Assembly (NCBI GenBank): GCA_948474755.1 | Contig: CAOLHI010001296.1 | Location: 186,001 to 250,000, forward strand | Reading direction: 5' to 3' | Origin: Ctenosaura bakeri | Taxonomy: Eukaryota; Chordata; Lepidosauria; Squamata; Iguanidae | DNA length: 64,000 nucleotides | Shown: in pieces, positions 1-11,181 of the stretch | Layout of the letters: each line of letters opens with the position of its first letter | Position numbering within the stretch: position 1 is the stretch's first letter | The notes under the pieces: model-generated | The model's input: the letters and a program-made list of their open reading frames with translations, nothing else | Told to the model about the DNA's origin: nothing | The model's database searches: none | Position numbers and translations under genes: made by a program

Positions 1-421
1 TGAAATAACAAGAATCTTCAAATGAAAAATATGTGGCTTACTCTGGCTACATGTAGTGATCTTCACTTACTTTATGATCAAATGCAAGAATAAAAAATAC
101 CAGGATTTTTGTTTCCATTTTTCCTGATTTTTCACATTTCAGGACTTTCCCACAAAAATGATATGAATCCCCCCCTTTTTTTTTGCACTGAAAGCACACT
201 TTTGTTCAAAGAACTATTTTACAGAAAAACATCTTTGTAAAACTTTCTCAAAAAGTCCCCAAACAGAAAAAAAATCTTAAAGCTACTGATTCCTCTCTCT
301 TAGAAGTGGACATACTTTCTTGCTGAGGGTGGAAAAAATTTAAAATGTTCTTTATATCTCTGGGTCTGTGTTCACCTGACATTCTCTTTTGTATAATTTT
401 AAAAGGCTTTACATTGTCTAC

Positions 422-649
422 CTTTGTGAAGTTTTCCTCAAATTTTTGCTGAACTGAAGCCTTTCCTGCAATTGCTCCTTCCAGATGCTGTGCATGATCT
501 CGAAGTTCTTCCCAATACCTTCTGATCTGTGTCAGCTTGGCTTTAATATGTGCTGATTCTCCAGATGTAAGATACTGTGAAAATGACTGAGCATCTTCTT
601 CTAAGCTTGGAATTTCATTGTTCTTGGCATCTATTTCTTTAATTATAGC
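422..649 (-). CDS. SYNE1: SYNE1 exon e27: spectrin-repeat segment (last in window)
   Basis: Encodes AIIKEIDAKNNEIPSLEEDA, SAHIKAKLTQIRRYWEELRD and ASVQQKFEENFTK. It is 228 nt, 76 codons in phase 0-0, acceptor CATTTTAG, donor ACAAAG|GTAGAC. The gene continues to the left of the window. Confidence 0.96.
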
Positions 650-1218
650 CTAAAATGTAAATAAATTTGTCCATAAGGAACCTATATCAAGTATTCACTT
701 CTTCTTAACTGGACATTTTCCTACAAATCATATAGATTTTGTTCTTGAAGTCATTGTAAACCTTACATGGAAGTCAATTTGGCTCCAAAGAGTAATGACA
801 AAGCGATTCTGAACCATTCAGACATATAGTGGCTCTACAGATCAGAATACCTTTCCCTGCAAATCCTAATAATATCACACATACCACAGCAATGAATTAT
901 TATTAACTATTTTAACTGATTTTACAGTTTAAGATTTTTAAAATGCTCTTGATGAAGATATAATAAAAACTGACTTTCACTTTTTTTCTTGTCTAGAATG
1001 CTTTGTGAGAAAAATATGTACGAAAACCATAAAGCTAATTTTTAAATCAATGGTGATCCATGGTTCAGTGAGATAACAAATCATCAGTTTTAGTTTCCTA
1101 TTTTTAATATGCATTTAGAATCAATTAATATTCTAATTGCCTATTGCTGCTTACAGGAAGCAGTGTTGCTGTGACAACTGTTGGTCTCCCCATCTCAAAA
1201 CAATTTTTTTTCTTTCCA

Positions 1219-1396
1219 GAGCCACCATGGTGTAGTGGTTTCATGGATGGACTAATTCCCCACTTGGCCTTGGAAACCCACTGGGAGACCTTGGATGTGT
1301 CACACACTCTCAGGCCCAGAAAACTCTGTGATAGATTTGCCTTAGGGTCACAATAAGTTAGAAAAGACTTAAAGGCACACAACCACCACCACCACA
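1219..1396 (+). mobile_element. tRNA-derived SINE (squamate type)
   Basis: Opens with a 'gtgtagtggttt' tRNA-like A-box region, then 'ggaaacccactggg', 'gtcacacactctca', and ends 'gacttaaaggcacac' followed by (ACC)n. The same order of blocks occurs in at least four other copies in this window (4.4, 36.7, 53.6 and 63.7 kb). The family name is uncertain. The tail resembles those of RTE-mobilised SINEs, which is inference. Confidence 0.8.
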
Positions 1397-2503
1397 GCAA
1401 CAAAGCAGGTACAGGTTGTATTTATTCACACACCACACTTATAACATGGAACAATTAGTGATGAGTGTAGGTGGATTATACTGAGGTCAGCATTTTTTTG
1501 GACTGTTATCTACCAACTGTTACTGAGATAATTACTAGAGGCTAGCTTATACGGATATAGAAATTACCCACTTGTCTTTTTCAGGCTAATGATTATGTCT
1601 GGCATTTAAAAAGTGAAAAATATAGTGAGAAAGATACAAGTGGTTCTACTTCTTTTTCCACAGAACAATTCAGATAACCCCAGTAATAACAAAATCCAAA
1701 TGTTCAAAAAAAATTCAAATATGTGATGAATGCTTTCATTACAATCACCCCACAATTCATTCCGCTTATCCTTTCCTCCACCTACATATTAGGCAGCAGG
1801 AATTCTGATTCTTATTCTCTCTGTGTGTCACTATATCTACCATGTATACCTATACTCATGCACAAACACACACACGCATTTGGAATCAGAAAGAGGCAAG
1901 GTTCGCCACATAGCTGGGTTATGCGTAACTGTGTTACTCCACCCTTGAGAAAGGATATAGTAAGAAATGTCAGGAGTTTAGATAGTTAGTGTTCTGTGGT
2001 CCCACTCAAAAAGATCCTCAAACACTTCAGGCAAAACTTTTTACTCCTGAAGATCTTTGGATACACTACCTTGTGGTCAAATAACACAATGGTGTTAGGG
2101 ACAAGTTACAGATTTCTAATGAAATTAATTAATCTGATTAAAAAAACATCAGGGTTCACTGTATGCATACACATTTTCATATGTCTAGGTTTCATGGTCT
2201 TGAAGCTACAGTGAAGACACACATGCACACTGGCTTTTATTGCTACAAACTGCATTTTCATTACATTAAATAATATAATAAAACATAATCTAGCAAATTA
2301 TATATTGCTTTTTGTATATTATTTTATAATATAAATAAATAAAATCTTATTGGAAGAATAAAATACATATGTGCACATGTGTGCACGCACACGCACATAC
2401 ACACTTTTACAGCATTCAACTTCTATTCCTTCCTTGCTTCTGTCCTTTTGGCTTTCATGCACAAAACCACATAAAACATGGAAAAATTCACTTGTACATG
2501 TAT

Positions 2504-2528
2504 GAACATGTTCTATATGTACATGTTC
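2504..2528. promoter_or_regulatory. p53-family-like decamer pair (speculative)
   Basis: GAACATGTTC fits the RRRCWWGYYY half-site exactly. Five bases later GTACATGTTC fits at nine of ten positions. They sit in a local cluster of 'acatgt' palindromes at 2,493-2,540, so chance similarity in a low-complexity patch is a real alternative. Confidence 0.15.
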
Positions 2529-3568
2529 TCCATGTACAAAAACATTAAGACCTAGCTCCACACTACAGAAGTATATACTTTACACTAAACATGACAAAAA
2601 GACCAACTTCACCTGCAGGGCCAATCTTACAAAATACCTGCACTCAAGCTTTCTCCTCTAAAATATATTAGAGTAAAAAAAAAAAAACCATCTTTCCCAC
2701 TTGTAGAATTCAAAGATAAAAGTTGCAACACATATGTCCTTCAGAAATGACACAGCATTTTTCTATTTTATACTTGGGATTTATAATCAAGAACAAATAT
2801 CTGAAAAAAAAAAAAAGGTACCCTGACATTCATGAATCGGAAGAGAAAAAGGAGGCCATAGTCAGTAAAGAGGTTCTCATCTTGGGATAGTTTTGTGGGA
2901 ACATGTGTCCTAAATGAACCCGCTTCCTATATTTTCAGAAATTATCTTGGTCCAGAGCTAGAAGCTCGACTGTTCGTTTGTTTTTTCTGTACAGTAACTT
3001 CAAGGTAATTAATCTCTAACAATGAAATTGCCTTTTAAGCCTCTGCAACCAAACTGTGCATTCTTGGAGCACATGTATAAAAATGCCAAACAAGACAAAA
3101 CAACACTGCACTGAAAGACAGAAAGATATATAACACATCCTTCCTTCACAAACACCTATGAAAACACTTTTTTTTCTTTACAGACCACTGGATATGTTGT
3201 CTCATGCTGGTAGGGCTGAAGAAGTAAAATCAAGTTGCTTTGTTGACCTCTAGTTGTTTCTCCATACATCAGCCAATATTTATCTCAAATTCAAATACTC
3301 TTACTCTTTGACAGATCAACTAAAAGTACTTTACTATGCAAACATGCTTTGACTTTTGTATTACATATTGTTTTAATTGCATTTTGTTTCCCTTTAAATT
3401 TTGTGTAAACCATCTTAGGTCTCATTTTATATATTTTATTTTATATTACTTGTTTAATCAATACAGATCTACCTTCTCAAATGTGTAATCAATATATCAA
3501 TGTATTGCATGCCCAAAGAAGGAACAAAGCATACTATGACCTGAATCCTTTTCTTAGTGCCAACTAAA

Positions 3569-3768
3569 GCCATTTCCACACTACACTGTCATAGTGCTAT
3601 TATTCTACTTTCAACATCCTGTGGAATTCTGGAGTTTGTAGTTTACTGAGACCAAAGAGCTCTCTGACTGAAAATTCTGAAGGTTCCTCTCTAAATTGCA
3701 AACCCCTGCATTCCACAGGATGTTGAAAGTGGAATAATGGCACTATAACAGAGTACTGTGGAAATGGT
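3569..3768. repeat. Palindromic MITE, family A (copy 1)
   Basis: A 200-bp non-coding element whose two halves are near-complementary. It starts 'gccatttccacactac', ends 'tactgtggaaatggt', and has inner blocks 'catcctgtggaattctgg' and 'attccacaggatg'. Closest copy in the window is at 47.1 kb; more diverged relatives are at 14.6, 33.7 and 51.8 kb. Probably a hAT-type MITE; I could not find a clean target duplication. Confidence 0.75.
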
Positions 3769-4423
3769 ATACAACAGACCAACAGCATCAATGAGGCATA
3801 CTTATGTTTTAACTTACCACTCTCCAATTGATTCTGTGGAGCTATTCTAGATGGGAATAATCAAGAGGACTCACATCCACAGTTAAGAAAACTAAACCAA
3901 GCAAGCCATCACATAAATCGTACATTCCCCTGATATGGGAATGTGACCCAGGGAAACAGAAATCAATTAGATTGTGAAGTCTTGAGATTCTGGTCAGTTT
4001 CCTTTGTGTGTGCATGTGTATGCCTATATATTTTATAAATACTTGAAGTGCAAAGCATTATACAGTATATTATTTCTGAGGATATATTATTGTTCAATGG
4101 TATATATTCATATTTGTCTAGTTAAGATTATATTTCTAGTCCTGTTTTCTTGGTATCTTATACTCTAACAGTGTTCATTGGATTCTATAATTTATGTTTA
4201 ATTTAGTTGACAGGCATAGAGACACACATTAAAACACAAAAACAGACCACAGAAAAATCCTTGAAGAAGATCTAATGTAAAATTATTTGATGAAGATATA
4301 AAGATTTGCTATTTAGATTGTAATATAATGTTAATTAGATGTTTTCATTTCCAAGAATTATTTTTCATGAATCTTATTCCACAATTTTTAACAAATAAAC
4401 CCATTTAGCACACAAATATGACC

Positions 4424-4611
4424 CTCAAGACCAGGGTTTGATTCCCCCACCTCAGCAATGGAAACCCACTGGGTGTCCTTGAGTGTGTCACACAGCCTCA
4501 GAAAACCCTACAATAGGTTCACTCAAAAAACCCTACAATAGGTATTGCCATAAGTCAGAAATGACTTGAAAACATGCAACAACAACAATAATGACAACAA
4601 ACAAACAACAG
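4424..4611 (+). mobile_element. tRNA-derived SINE, 5'-truncated, with internal duplication
   Basis: Starts inside the tRNA-like B-box region ('agaccagggtttgattc') and runs through 'ggaaacccactgggt' to 'gacttgaaaacatgcaacaac'. The segment 'aaccctacaataggt' occurs twice about 28 bp apart (near 4,504 and 4,530), a local duplication absent from the other copies. It ends in (CAA)/(AAC) repeats. Confidence 0.8.
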
Positions 4612-6121
4612 TAGAGGCATGCATTTTTCCAGTAATTGCAACCACCTCAAGTCCCAGTTTTGGGGGAAAAGTAGGGTATGAAAAATGTATTATTGTTATT
4701 GTTGCTATTATTATTGGATGATGTAAGGATGAGGATCAGGGTTATTCTTCCTTTGGGGTAATTCTTCCTCCACATAGTTAACAAATGTTAGAGAACCAAT
4801 CATTTTTAGACGTATTACCTTATTTTACATATACATTTTGGCCATTTTTCTACTCCTGTCCTTCTGTAGTGATTTCAGAAATTCTATGAAAAGTATTATT
4901 TCATTCTTCCTCCCACCCATAACACTAAAAGAAAATACAGAGTTTTGTAACTCAGTAGAGTTGGATTTGGATTTGGTCAAAGAAACTTGCAAAAGATGAG
5001 AAGGTTGGGCTAAAATTTTGTATCTCTTATGCTACAAGAGCAGTGTTGCACATCTGAAACATAACTAAAAGTATTTAATGAAAGAAGGGGTGAGGGAGGG
5101 ACAGAGGTCATATTCTCATTCCCAGGAGACATGTGCCCAATCGAATAAAAATTGTATATCACGCTGGCTCTTATCCCATATGTGTACCAAGACACTGCAG
5201 GCAGTGGGAGCTCTCAGATCCACCTCCCAAGAGTGCAGATGTGGTTTTTAGGCGCTCCTGCATTTTAAAGTATCTTAACACACTGATTAATTTTTAATGA
5301 TGTTTAATTTTCATTTTTAATTTTTAATCCCCACAAATAGTTTATCAGTGTTTTCAAAGACCTAATCCCATGCTACCTGCTTGCAGGATGAACTCTAGGA
5401 TCATACTAATTGCCTAGCTTTCAGTTGTAGCAAAGCATTCTGGATTAAGGCAAAGTGTGTGTGCATTTGAAACAAAATGAGACAGAAATAATAATAATTA
5501 AAAAATCATACTTTGAAATGGGCAACATTTCCTGTTCACATTGAAGAAAAAACTGGACATATTGTGTGCATCTGAGATTTTATTAATGCACCAGGAGTCT
5601 GTTATATATGATATCAAGAATTCAGAGTATGTAACAAAAGGTCTAGCTACTGATACTGTAGTTCTTTTATTTCAGTTCTACTAGAGAAATAAAGTACACA
5701 AAATTCATATATAAATTATCTACCATACTGAAATAAAATACTGTGGCCACTTGCCATGATGCATATTACAACATAAAACATTCTACATTACGTGAAAACA
5801 TACCATGATGATATTTTTCAGGTAAAGAATACTAAATGAAAAGAGATTAGTCCATTAAAAACTGTGACATGTTTCATACACACTAAAGGATTTGAGCATA
5901 AATTAATTATTTAGCCATAGAAAGAAATCTGCACATTCTATAGGTGCCTGCAAAACCTCTTATATTGGTATATTTGTCTTAAAGTGCAACACATTTTTTT
6001 CTTTTTTACAGTTTTGTAGCTGTGAAACATAAGTTAAATGCCCATTCCTCTTCTCTGAAGCTTTCTAGTGAAGAGAAAAGAAAACAGTATTTTAATGTTT
6101 AATATAATGTGAACCAATCAC

Positions 6122-6272
6122 CTTGATTTGGTTGATTTGCACATCCAAGGAAGATGATGATGTTTCCAAGGTATCCAGATCTTTTTCTTTTTCAGTGATC
6201 CAGATGGACAAAGCTTCAAAACTTTTGCCAAACTGATCCCACTTGTTTCTCACCTTTTCCATGGTTTTAATA
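6122..6272 (-). CDS. SYNE1: SYNE1 exon e26: spectrin-repeat segment
   Basis: Encodes IKT, MEKVRNKWDQFGKSFEALSI and WITEKEKDLDTLETSSSSLD. It is 151 nt. Its first base completes Asp from e25. Acceptor TTGATTTTAG, donor ATCAAG|GTGATT. WITEKEKxL is a spectrin helix A. Confidence 0.96.
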
Positions 6273-9200
6273 CTAAAATCAACCATATTTAGTAGAAAAC
6301 ATAGATTGTTACTGTGTGGCTGTGCCAATTTTCTCACATCTCCAGTTTAAATAAAATAGTTCTACAATAGTATACCACTTTTCAAAAACCCTATCTGTTG
6401 AAGCACTGTTTAGAGTTTTATGAGGGGTATAATACCTCAGGAGCCACGCCTTAGATAACCCAACAGGTGTATGGATTGCATGGTTATGTCCATGTTCTGT
6501 AAAGGACAACGGTGGTATGGAAGTAACACATTATCTTTGCTAACATGGATTTAAAATATATTTACATTACTACCACAGAACGGTAAGATTGCCACATTAT
6601 AGCAACTATCCTATTTCTAAGACAACATAAAATTGGGTTCTTAATAGCTTTCTCTACATTGCAGTTTTTGCCACTTAAAAGTTTGAGTACCCAAGAATGC
6701 AGTCCAGAGTCATTGAAATTAATATGTTCTGACAATGACTTTGGAGATGGGGCTTATTCTCTTTCTGTACAGCTCAGGACAAAAGTGCAGAGAAGCAAAA
6801 GAGAGATTTTGAATACACAGAGTTGCATGAAGAATATTATGTTAACATTGTCTGCAGTGTGGTCATTTACAGCACCAATTTTTAAATCCATTGACATCTG
6901 TTTTAGGTAACATAAAAGGAAATATGCTATCACTTCAAGTGTAGTCAATAAACACTACATACTTCATATTTTGTGTGAGTAGATAACTGCTTCACATACT
7001 AAGTTATCTCAAACCTATGTGGCACCCTTAGAATTACATCCACTTCTCTTCCTTGAAAAATGCAAGTTTCTGTATCTTAAGGCTTTGAAGAAAATTTTGA
7101 AAGCACATGTGAAATGTAGCGACACCTCAGATGGCAAAAGGATTTTCAGAGGAGACTTCAATACTCAAGAGAGCTCTTTGTCACTGTACCTCAGTTACAG
7201 TTTCATAGGTCTACCTTCAGATTATTAGTAATCATCCACAGATACAAAATTCCCACTCCCTTCCATTAGATACATTGTTAGGAATAAGCATATGTGGCAT
7301 ACTGTATTATGTGTGGCATATTTTTTATATTTTGCTCATGCTTCAAGTACTGGAAGAGAGGTAGAATGCTTCTCAACAAATGGTGTGTAATGGCCTAAAG
7401 TCTGCTAAACTGGCACATTTTGATTGCTTATCTCAGTTCACTCAATACACAAAATTTCAGTTCCAAAGGACTATATTTGACTTTCTGTACCACCAATGAT
7501 GCATAGTTTGCACCAGCCAGTCTATTTATGTAAGTTTTGCTGAGGCAATCTGGGCATTTTCCATAATATAGATCAGGCCAAATGCATGAGGTCACAAGGA
7601 AATCACATCACTACACATGTGAAGCTTACATCTGTGCAAATACATATTCAAGATATTCAGTCAGTCAGCTGAATATTCATGCATATTTTCAAGATTAATA
7701 ACGATTGTCTGTACTGTATTGATAGAAAAATCACATTACATTCAATTAAAGATCTTTTCAAAATATGCACTGAAAAGGAGCATGTTCAGAGTAGCTACTT
7801 GCAAAGAAGCACAAAAAAAAGTGTTGTGAAGAGAATATATCTAGTAGTAGTAAAGAAAAAAGGTGCTGCTTAACAATGTACACACACTGGAAAAGCAGGA
7901 ATCAGAGAAGAGAACTATAATATCTCACTTGTAGATAGGGAGAAGAAGTGGTAAGAACAGTATGAAAAGAATAAGCCATCCCAAATAAAACAGCATGCAA
8001 AATTGCTTTTTTTCAGTACATCCATACCCCTGGGGATGAAGAAGGAATGGTCAGATTAAAATTTAGCTTTACTTTAAAAATTGTTAAAAACCAATCATAG
8101 CCAGATAAACAAATTCAGTGTGTGTGTGTTAAAATATTTATCCAAGTGTAACGTGAATCCAAAGGCAAAAAAGGGAACTAGTTCTTTCATTGAACATGCA
8201 TCACAGAATGAATTCCAAAAGGCTGATCCAGATTTGGGATAATGTGGTCCAAATCCCTGCTTGGTCATGGAATCACTACTTGCTTGGAGCGTGCTATTAT
8301 CTGTGAGCCTCATGTTTTCAGTTATAAATTGGGAATATCACTGAACAATCACACAAAAATCATGCCATGATAAGTCAGATTGTAAAAATCACGTAGACTA
8401 TGGCCTAAATCTGGCATGATGCAAATGGTAGCATTGTGCTTTTTATCCCCTACCTTCTCCACTGCTACAAATCAACACTAAAGAGTTCCTTGTCTTCTTG
8501 ATCAACTTTTAGAAAGTGTTTAGAATATGTGGAGGTTCCAGGAGAGAAGGTAGATTGTGTCCCTTTCACTAATACTCATGGGTGCAATGACAGCACTAAA
8601 CTCTGAAATTGGTGGTCAAAACTTTGAGTGCTATGTATAAAAATTGAGAATGCTTTTAAGAAAGTTCTGTGAGGTAGCCTGAAATATGAATATGTAACAT
8701 TTTGCAAATCAGAACCCAGTATGTGTGTGCAAGATTCCATGCACCCCATTTAAGTAATTAGGTATGGATAAATATGTTTTATATCATTTTTAGGAGCAGC
8801 AGCTGGGGAAAAAAAAAAGAACTAAGCTATAATTTCAGTGAGGGAAAGGCACATTCTGATGTTTGTGCACACAGAGCTGAAAAAAAAATGTATTCAAAAT
8901 GTATCTCCAAAAACTAGGTTATTTTTTTTCCCAAGGGTCCAGGCACTTTAGGATATGGCACTATTGATTTATCCTAGCCTGAGTCAATTAATTTTACTGT
9001 GTACTACTGTAACACATGGCTACGACTTCAGTTCTGTGCCCAATTAACAGTGCTTTGTGGCATGAAGTTAATTGGTTTAAACACTGATAATTGGATTAAT
9101 AATTGCAGCTTAACATGGCAACTATAAGGACACTTATATGGAACTATATACGAATAAGGATTTTCCAAGTGTGTAGGGTTTGCGATTAAGGTGTTTGTCA

Positions 9201-9385
9201 TTATTTTCCTTACTCACTACAGTAACTATTTTGAAACCTATTAAGACAGCAGTTGCTGGTGTGTGGATTACTATTCCATGAAAAACTGGAGTTTACAAAG
9301 CTTTGTGACTAAAACATTTGATAGGACAACAGAAGCTAAGTTTCCTATGTCAGTGAGGAAATACTATGACTTTGTAAGGACATAC
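6273..9385 (-). other. SYNE1 intron e25-e26 (3.1 kb)
   Basis: AT-rich intron. I see no repeat family, RNA gene or coding segment that I can name. Short poly-A tracts lie near 8,808 and 8,880, and a T-tract near 8,924. Confidence 0.7.
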
Positions 9386-9546
9386 TCTTCTTCAGTGGTA
9401 GCTTCCACTTTTTCGAGTTGTTCCTGGACTGACTTTGCTTGCTGCTGAAGGTTTTGCTTGATCTTCTCACCAAGTTGTATTGCAAAAGACTTCCTGACAA
9501 GATTCTCAGCTTCCATAGCCATGGCTACTGTCTGCTTAGAAAGTTC
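9386..9546 (-). CDS. SYNE1: SYNE1 exon e25: spectrin-repeat segment
   Basis: Encodes ELSKQTVAMAMEAENLVRKS, QLGEKIKQNLQQQAKSVQEQ and LEKVEATTEE. The 161 nt end in a split Asp codon. With e26 (151 nt) the sum is 312, a multiple of three. Acceptor TTTTTACAG, donor GAAGA|GTATGT. Confidence 0.94.
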
Positions 9547-9885
9547 CTGTAAAAAGTTGTGCAGTGTGAACAGAATAATTTGGGCACAAATCCTACTACT
9601 ATTTTGTGAAGAACTGCCCAGCAATGGTTCATTATTCATCTTTACTCGATATATTCATAAACAGAAAACTCAACATTCCTTTATTTATAAAATCACTATT
9701 TCAGCTATAAGGGAATAATCTTCCACATAATTTGAGAACAGCACTGTGCAACTTACCATGTGAGCATGTTGGCCGCTGGAGCAGAAGTGACATAGTGGCA
9801 GCCTCCTCCACCCTGCCTGGCCATTGAGTTCTTTCTCCTAGGGGCCAGCACAGCTTGGCATGCCCCTGTGAGGAAGCAGGAATGG

Positions 9886-9927
9886 GCAGCCAATGAATTC
9901 AAACCATGGTTTGAATTCACTGGCTGC
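9886..9927. repeat. 42-bp near-perfect palindrome
   Basis: The central 26 bp (9,894-9,919, centred on CCATGG and bounded by tgaattc/gaattca) are exactly self-complementary. The arms extend eight more bases on each side with a single mismatch (gcagcca.../...tggctgc). It is probably the centre of a foldback element, but the surrounding sequence does not continue the symmetry obviously. Confidence 0.9.
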
Positions 9928-10099
9928 TGAAGCTTTACTGGAATCACCCAGTTGCAGGCTTCACTCTGGTCAGGTATTTAGCCACTTCTAGGATGTTTGC
10001 TCAGTTCTTCCTGAGCATTATCCCCTCCCAACATTCTTTCAAGTGTCATATGGAATTCTGTAATTAGGCGTAGTGTACTTATGCTCCTTTATTTGTCAA

Positions 10100-10480
10100 A
10101 CTGTCACAACTTGTAAGGGGTTGTCAGCATGGATCTTGGATCTGGCATAACAGTTACTGATATGTCTCCGGCATTGGTAAGGTATGGGGGTCCTCTTAAG
10201 GAACTCAGGGGTTCTGGGGGGAATCAGTTGTGTCTGGTTCAGAGGTGCATGCCATTCCTGAACCCCCTGATGGCAGGGGGCACACAGTGGATTGCTGGGT
10301 CAGGTAGATCCCTCTTTTGTCATTCCAAGGATCCCAACAGCAGGCTGGGTGGCTTGGCTGACAGGGTGGTTAGATGCATGGATCCAGACCCAAGCAGGTG
10401 TCAACTCTGTCAGCAATTGTAGCCAATAAAGTTGTGGTGTATTTTCTTTCAATGTAATTTTGTATACTGCTGTTTCACCA
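10100..10480 (+). mobile_element. Possible LTR or retroelement 3' remnant
   Basis: Starts near 'tgtcacaacttgtaagggg' and contains an AATAAA signal at about 10,424 followed by 'gttgtggtgtattttc', giving an LTR-like U3-R-U5 look. A similar 'taaagttgtgg' end occurs near 34,797. I could not find a target duplication or a clear CA end. Confidence 0.3.
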
Positions 10481-11040
10481 TGCCTAGAAGATTTCATCCC
10501 TAGCATGAAACAATTTTAAAAAACATAGTATATCAATAAGTTTTGAAGTAGAGGTTAATCAGTGATTGCAGTAACCACTATTATTTTAATTGTCTCAAGT
10601 CATTAGGACTCAGTCTCACTGTGGAAGTATCATCAACTTCACTAACATTGCCAGAGGCTTTCGGAGTCCAGTTTACACTATTACAGCAGGTAGTCCATTA
10701 AAACATGAGTGACTTGAAATAGAGAGAAACAAAGTTGAAAATTGCACATGGACTTCCTCTTCTCTATAAAAGCCCGCTGCATTGTTTATAATGGAGGTAG
10801 AGAGATACTCCATACTTACCTACATGCCCAGGTTGGTCTTGTGATCTTTTTTAAAAAATTTAACAAATATTTTGGAAGTTACTATAACACCAAAACCATA
10901 CTTTCCAAAGTGAACAAAGGTAAATAAAATAAAAATAAGGTTTTTTTAAATGATAAGTATACAAGATTTTAATAAAACAGAGACACAACAAGCCATGATT
11001 CAAACACTAATGAATGGCATGAGCATTCTAAGATACATAC

Positions 11041-11181
11041 TTTTGTTTTCTCTAGTTCTGATGATAAACTCTCTAAGCTGCTGAAACTTAAAATTCGTTC
11101 AAGGGCAGAACTTGCATGACTAAGATATTTTACAATTGTTTCTTTGTCTCTTTCAAACTGCTCCCATGTGTTTACTGTAAT
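11041..11181 (-). CDS. SYNE1: SYNE1 exon e24: spectrin-repeat segment
   Basis: Encodes ITVNT, WEQFERDKETIVKYLSHASS and LSFSSLESLSSELEKTK. It is 141 nt, phase 0-0, acceptor TTCTTCCAG, donor ACAAAA|GTATGT. The SFSSLESLSSELE run is conserved in human nesprin-1 as I recall it. Confidence 0.96.

Larger units (their letters stand above)
650..6121 (-). other. SYNE1 intron e26-e27 (5.5 kb)
   Basis: Intron with two SINEs, one palindromic MITE and a short palindrome cluster near 2,500, listed separately. Outside these I see AT-rich DNA with poly-A/T runs and a dispersed CA/GT-rich patch near 2,370-2,405, and nothing coding. Confidence 0.8.
9547..11040 (-). other. SYNE1 intron e24-e25 (1.5 kb)
   Basis: Its middle (9,745-10,480) is less AT-rich than the flanks and looks transposon-derived: it carries the large palindrome at 9,886-9,927 and a polyadenylation-like end near 10,424. 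No coding potential is supported. Confidence 0.7.
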
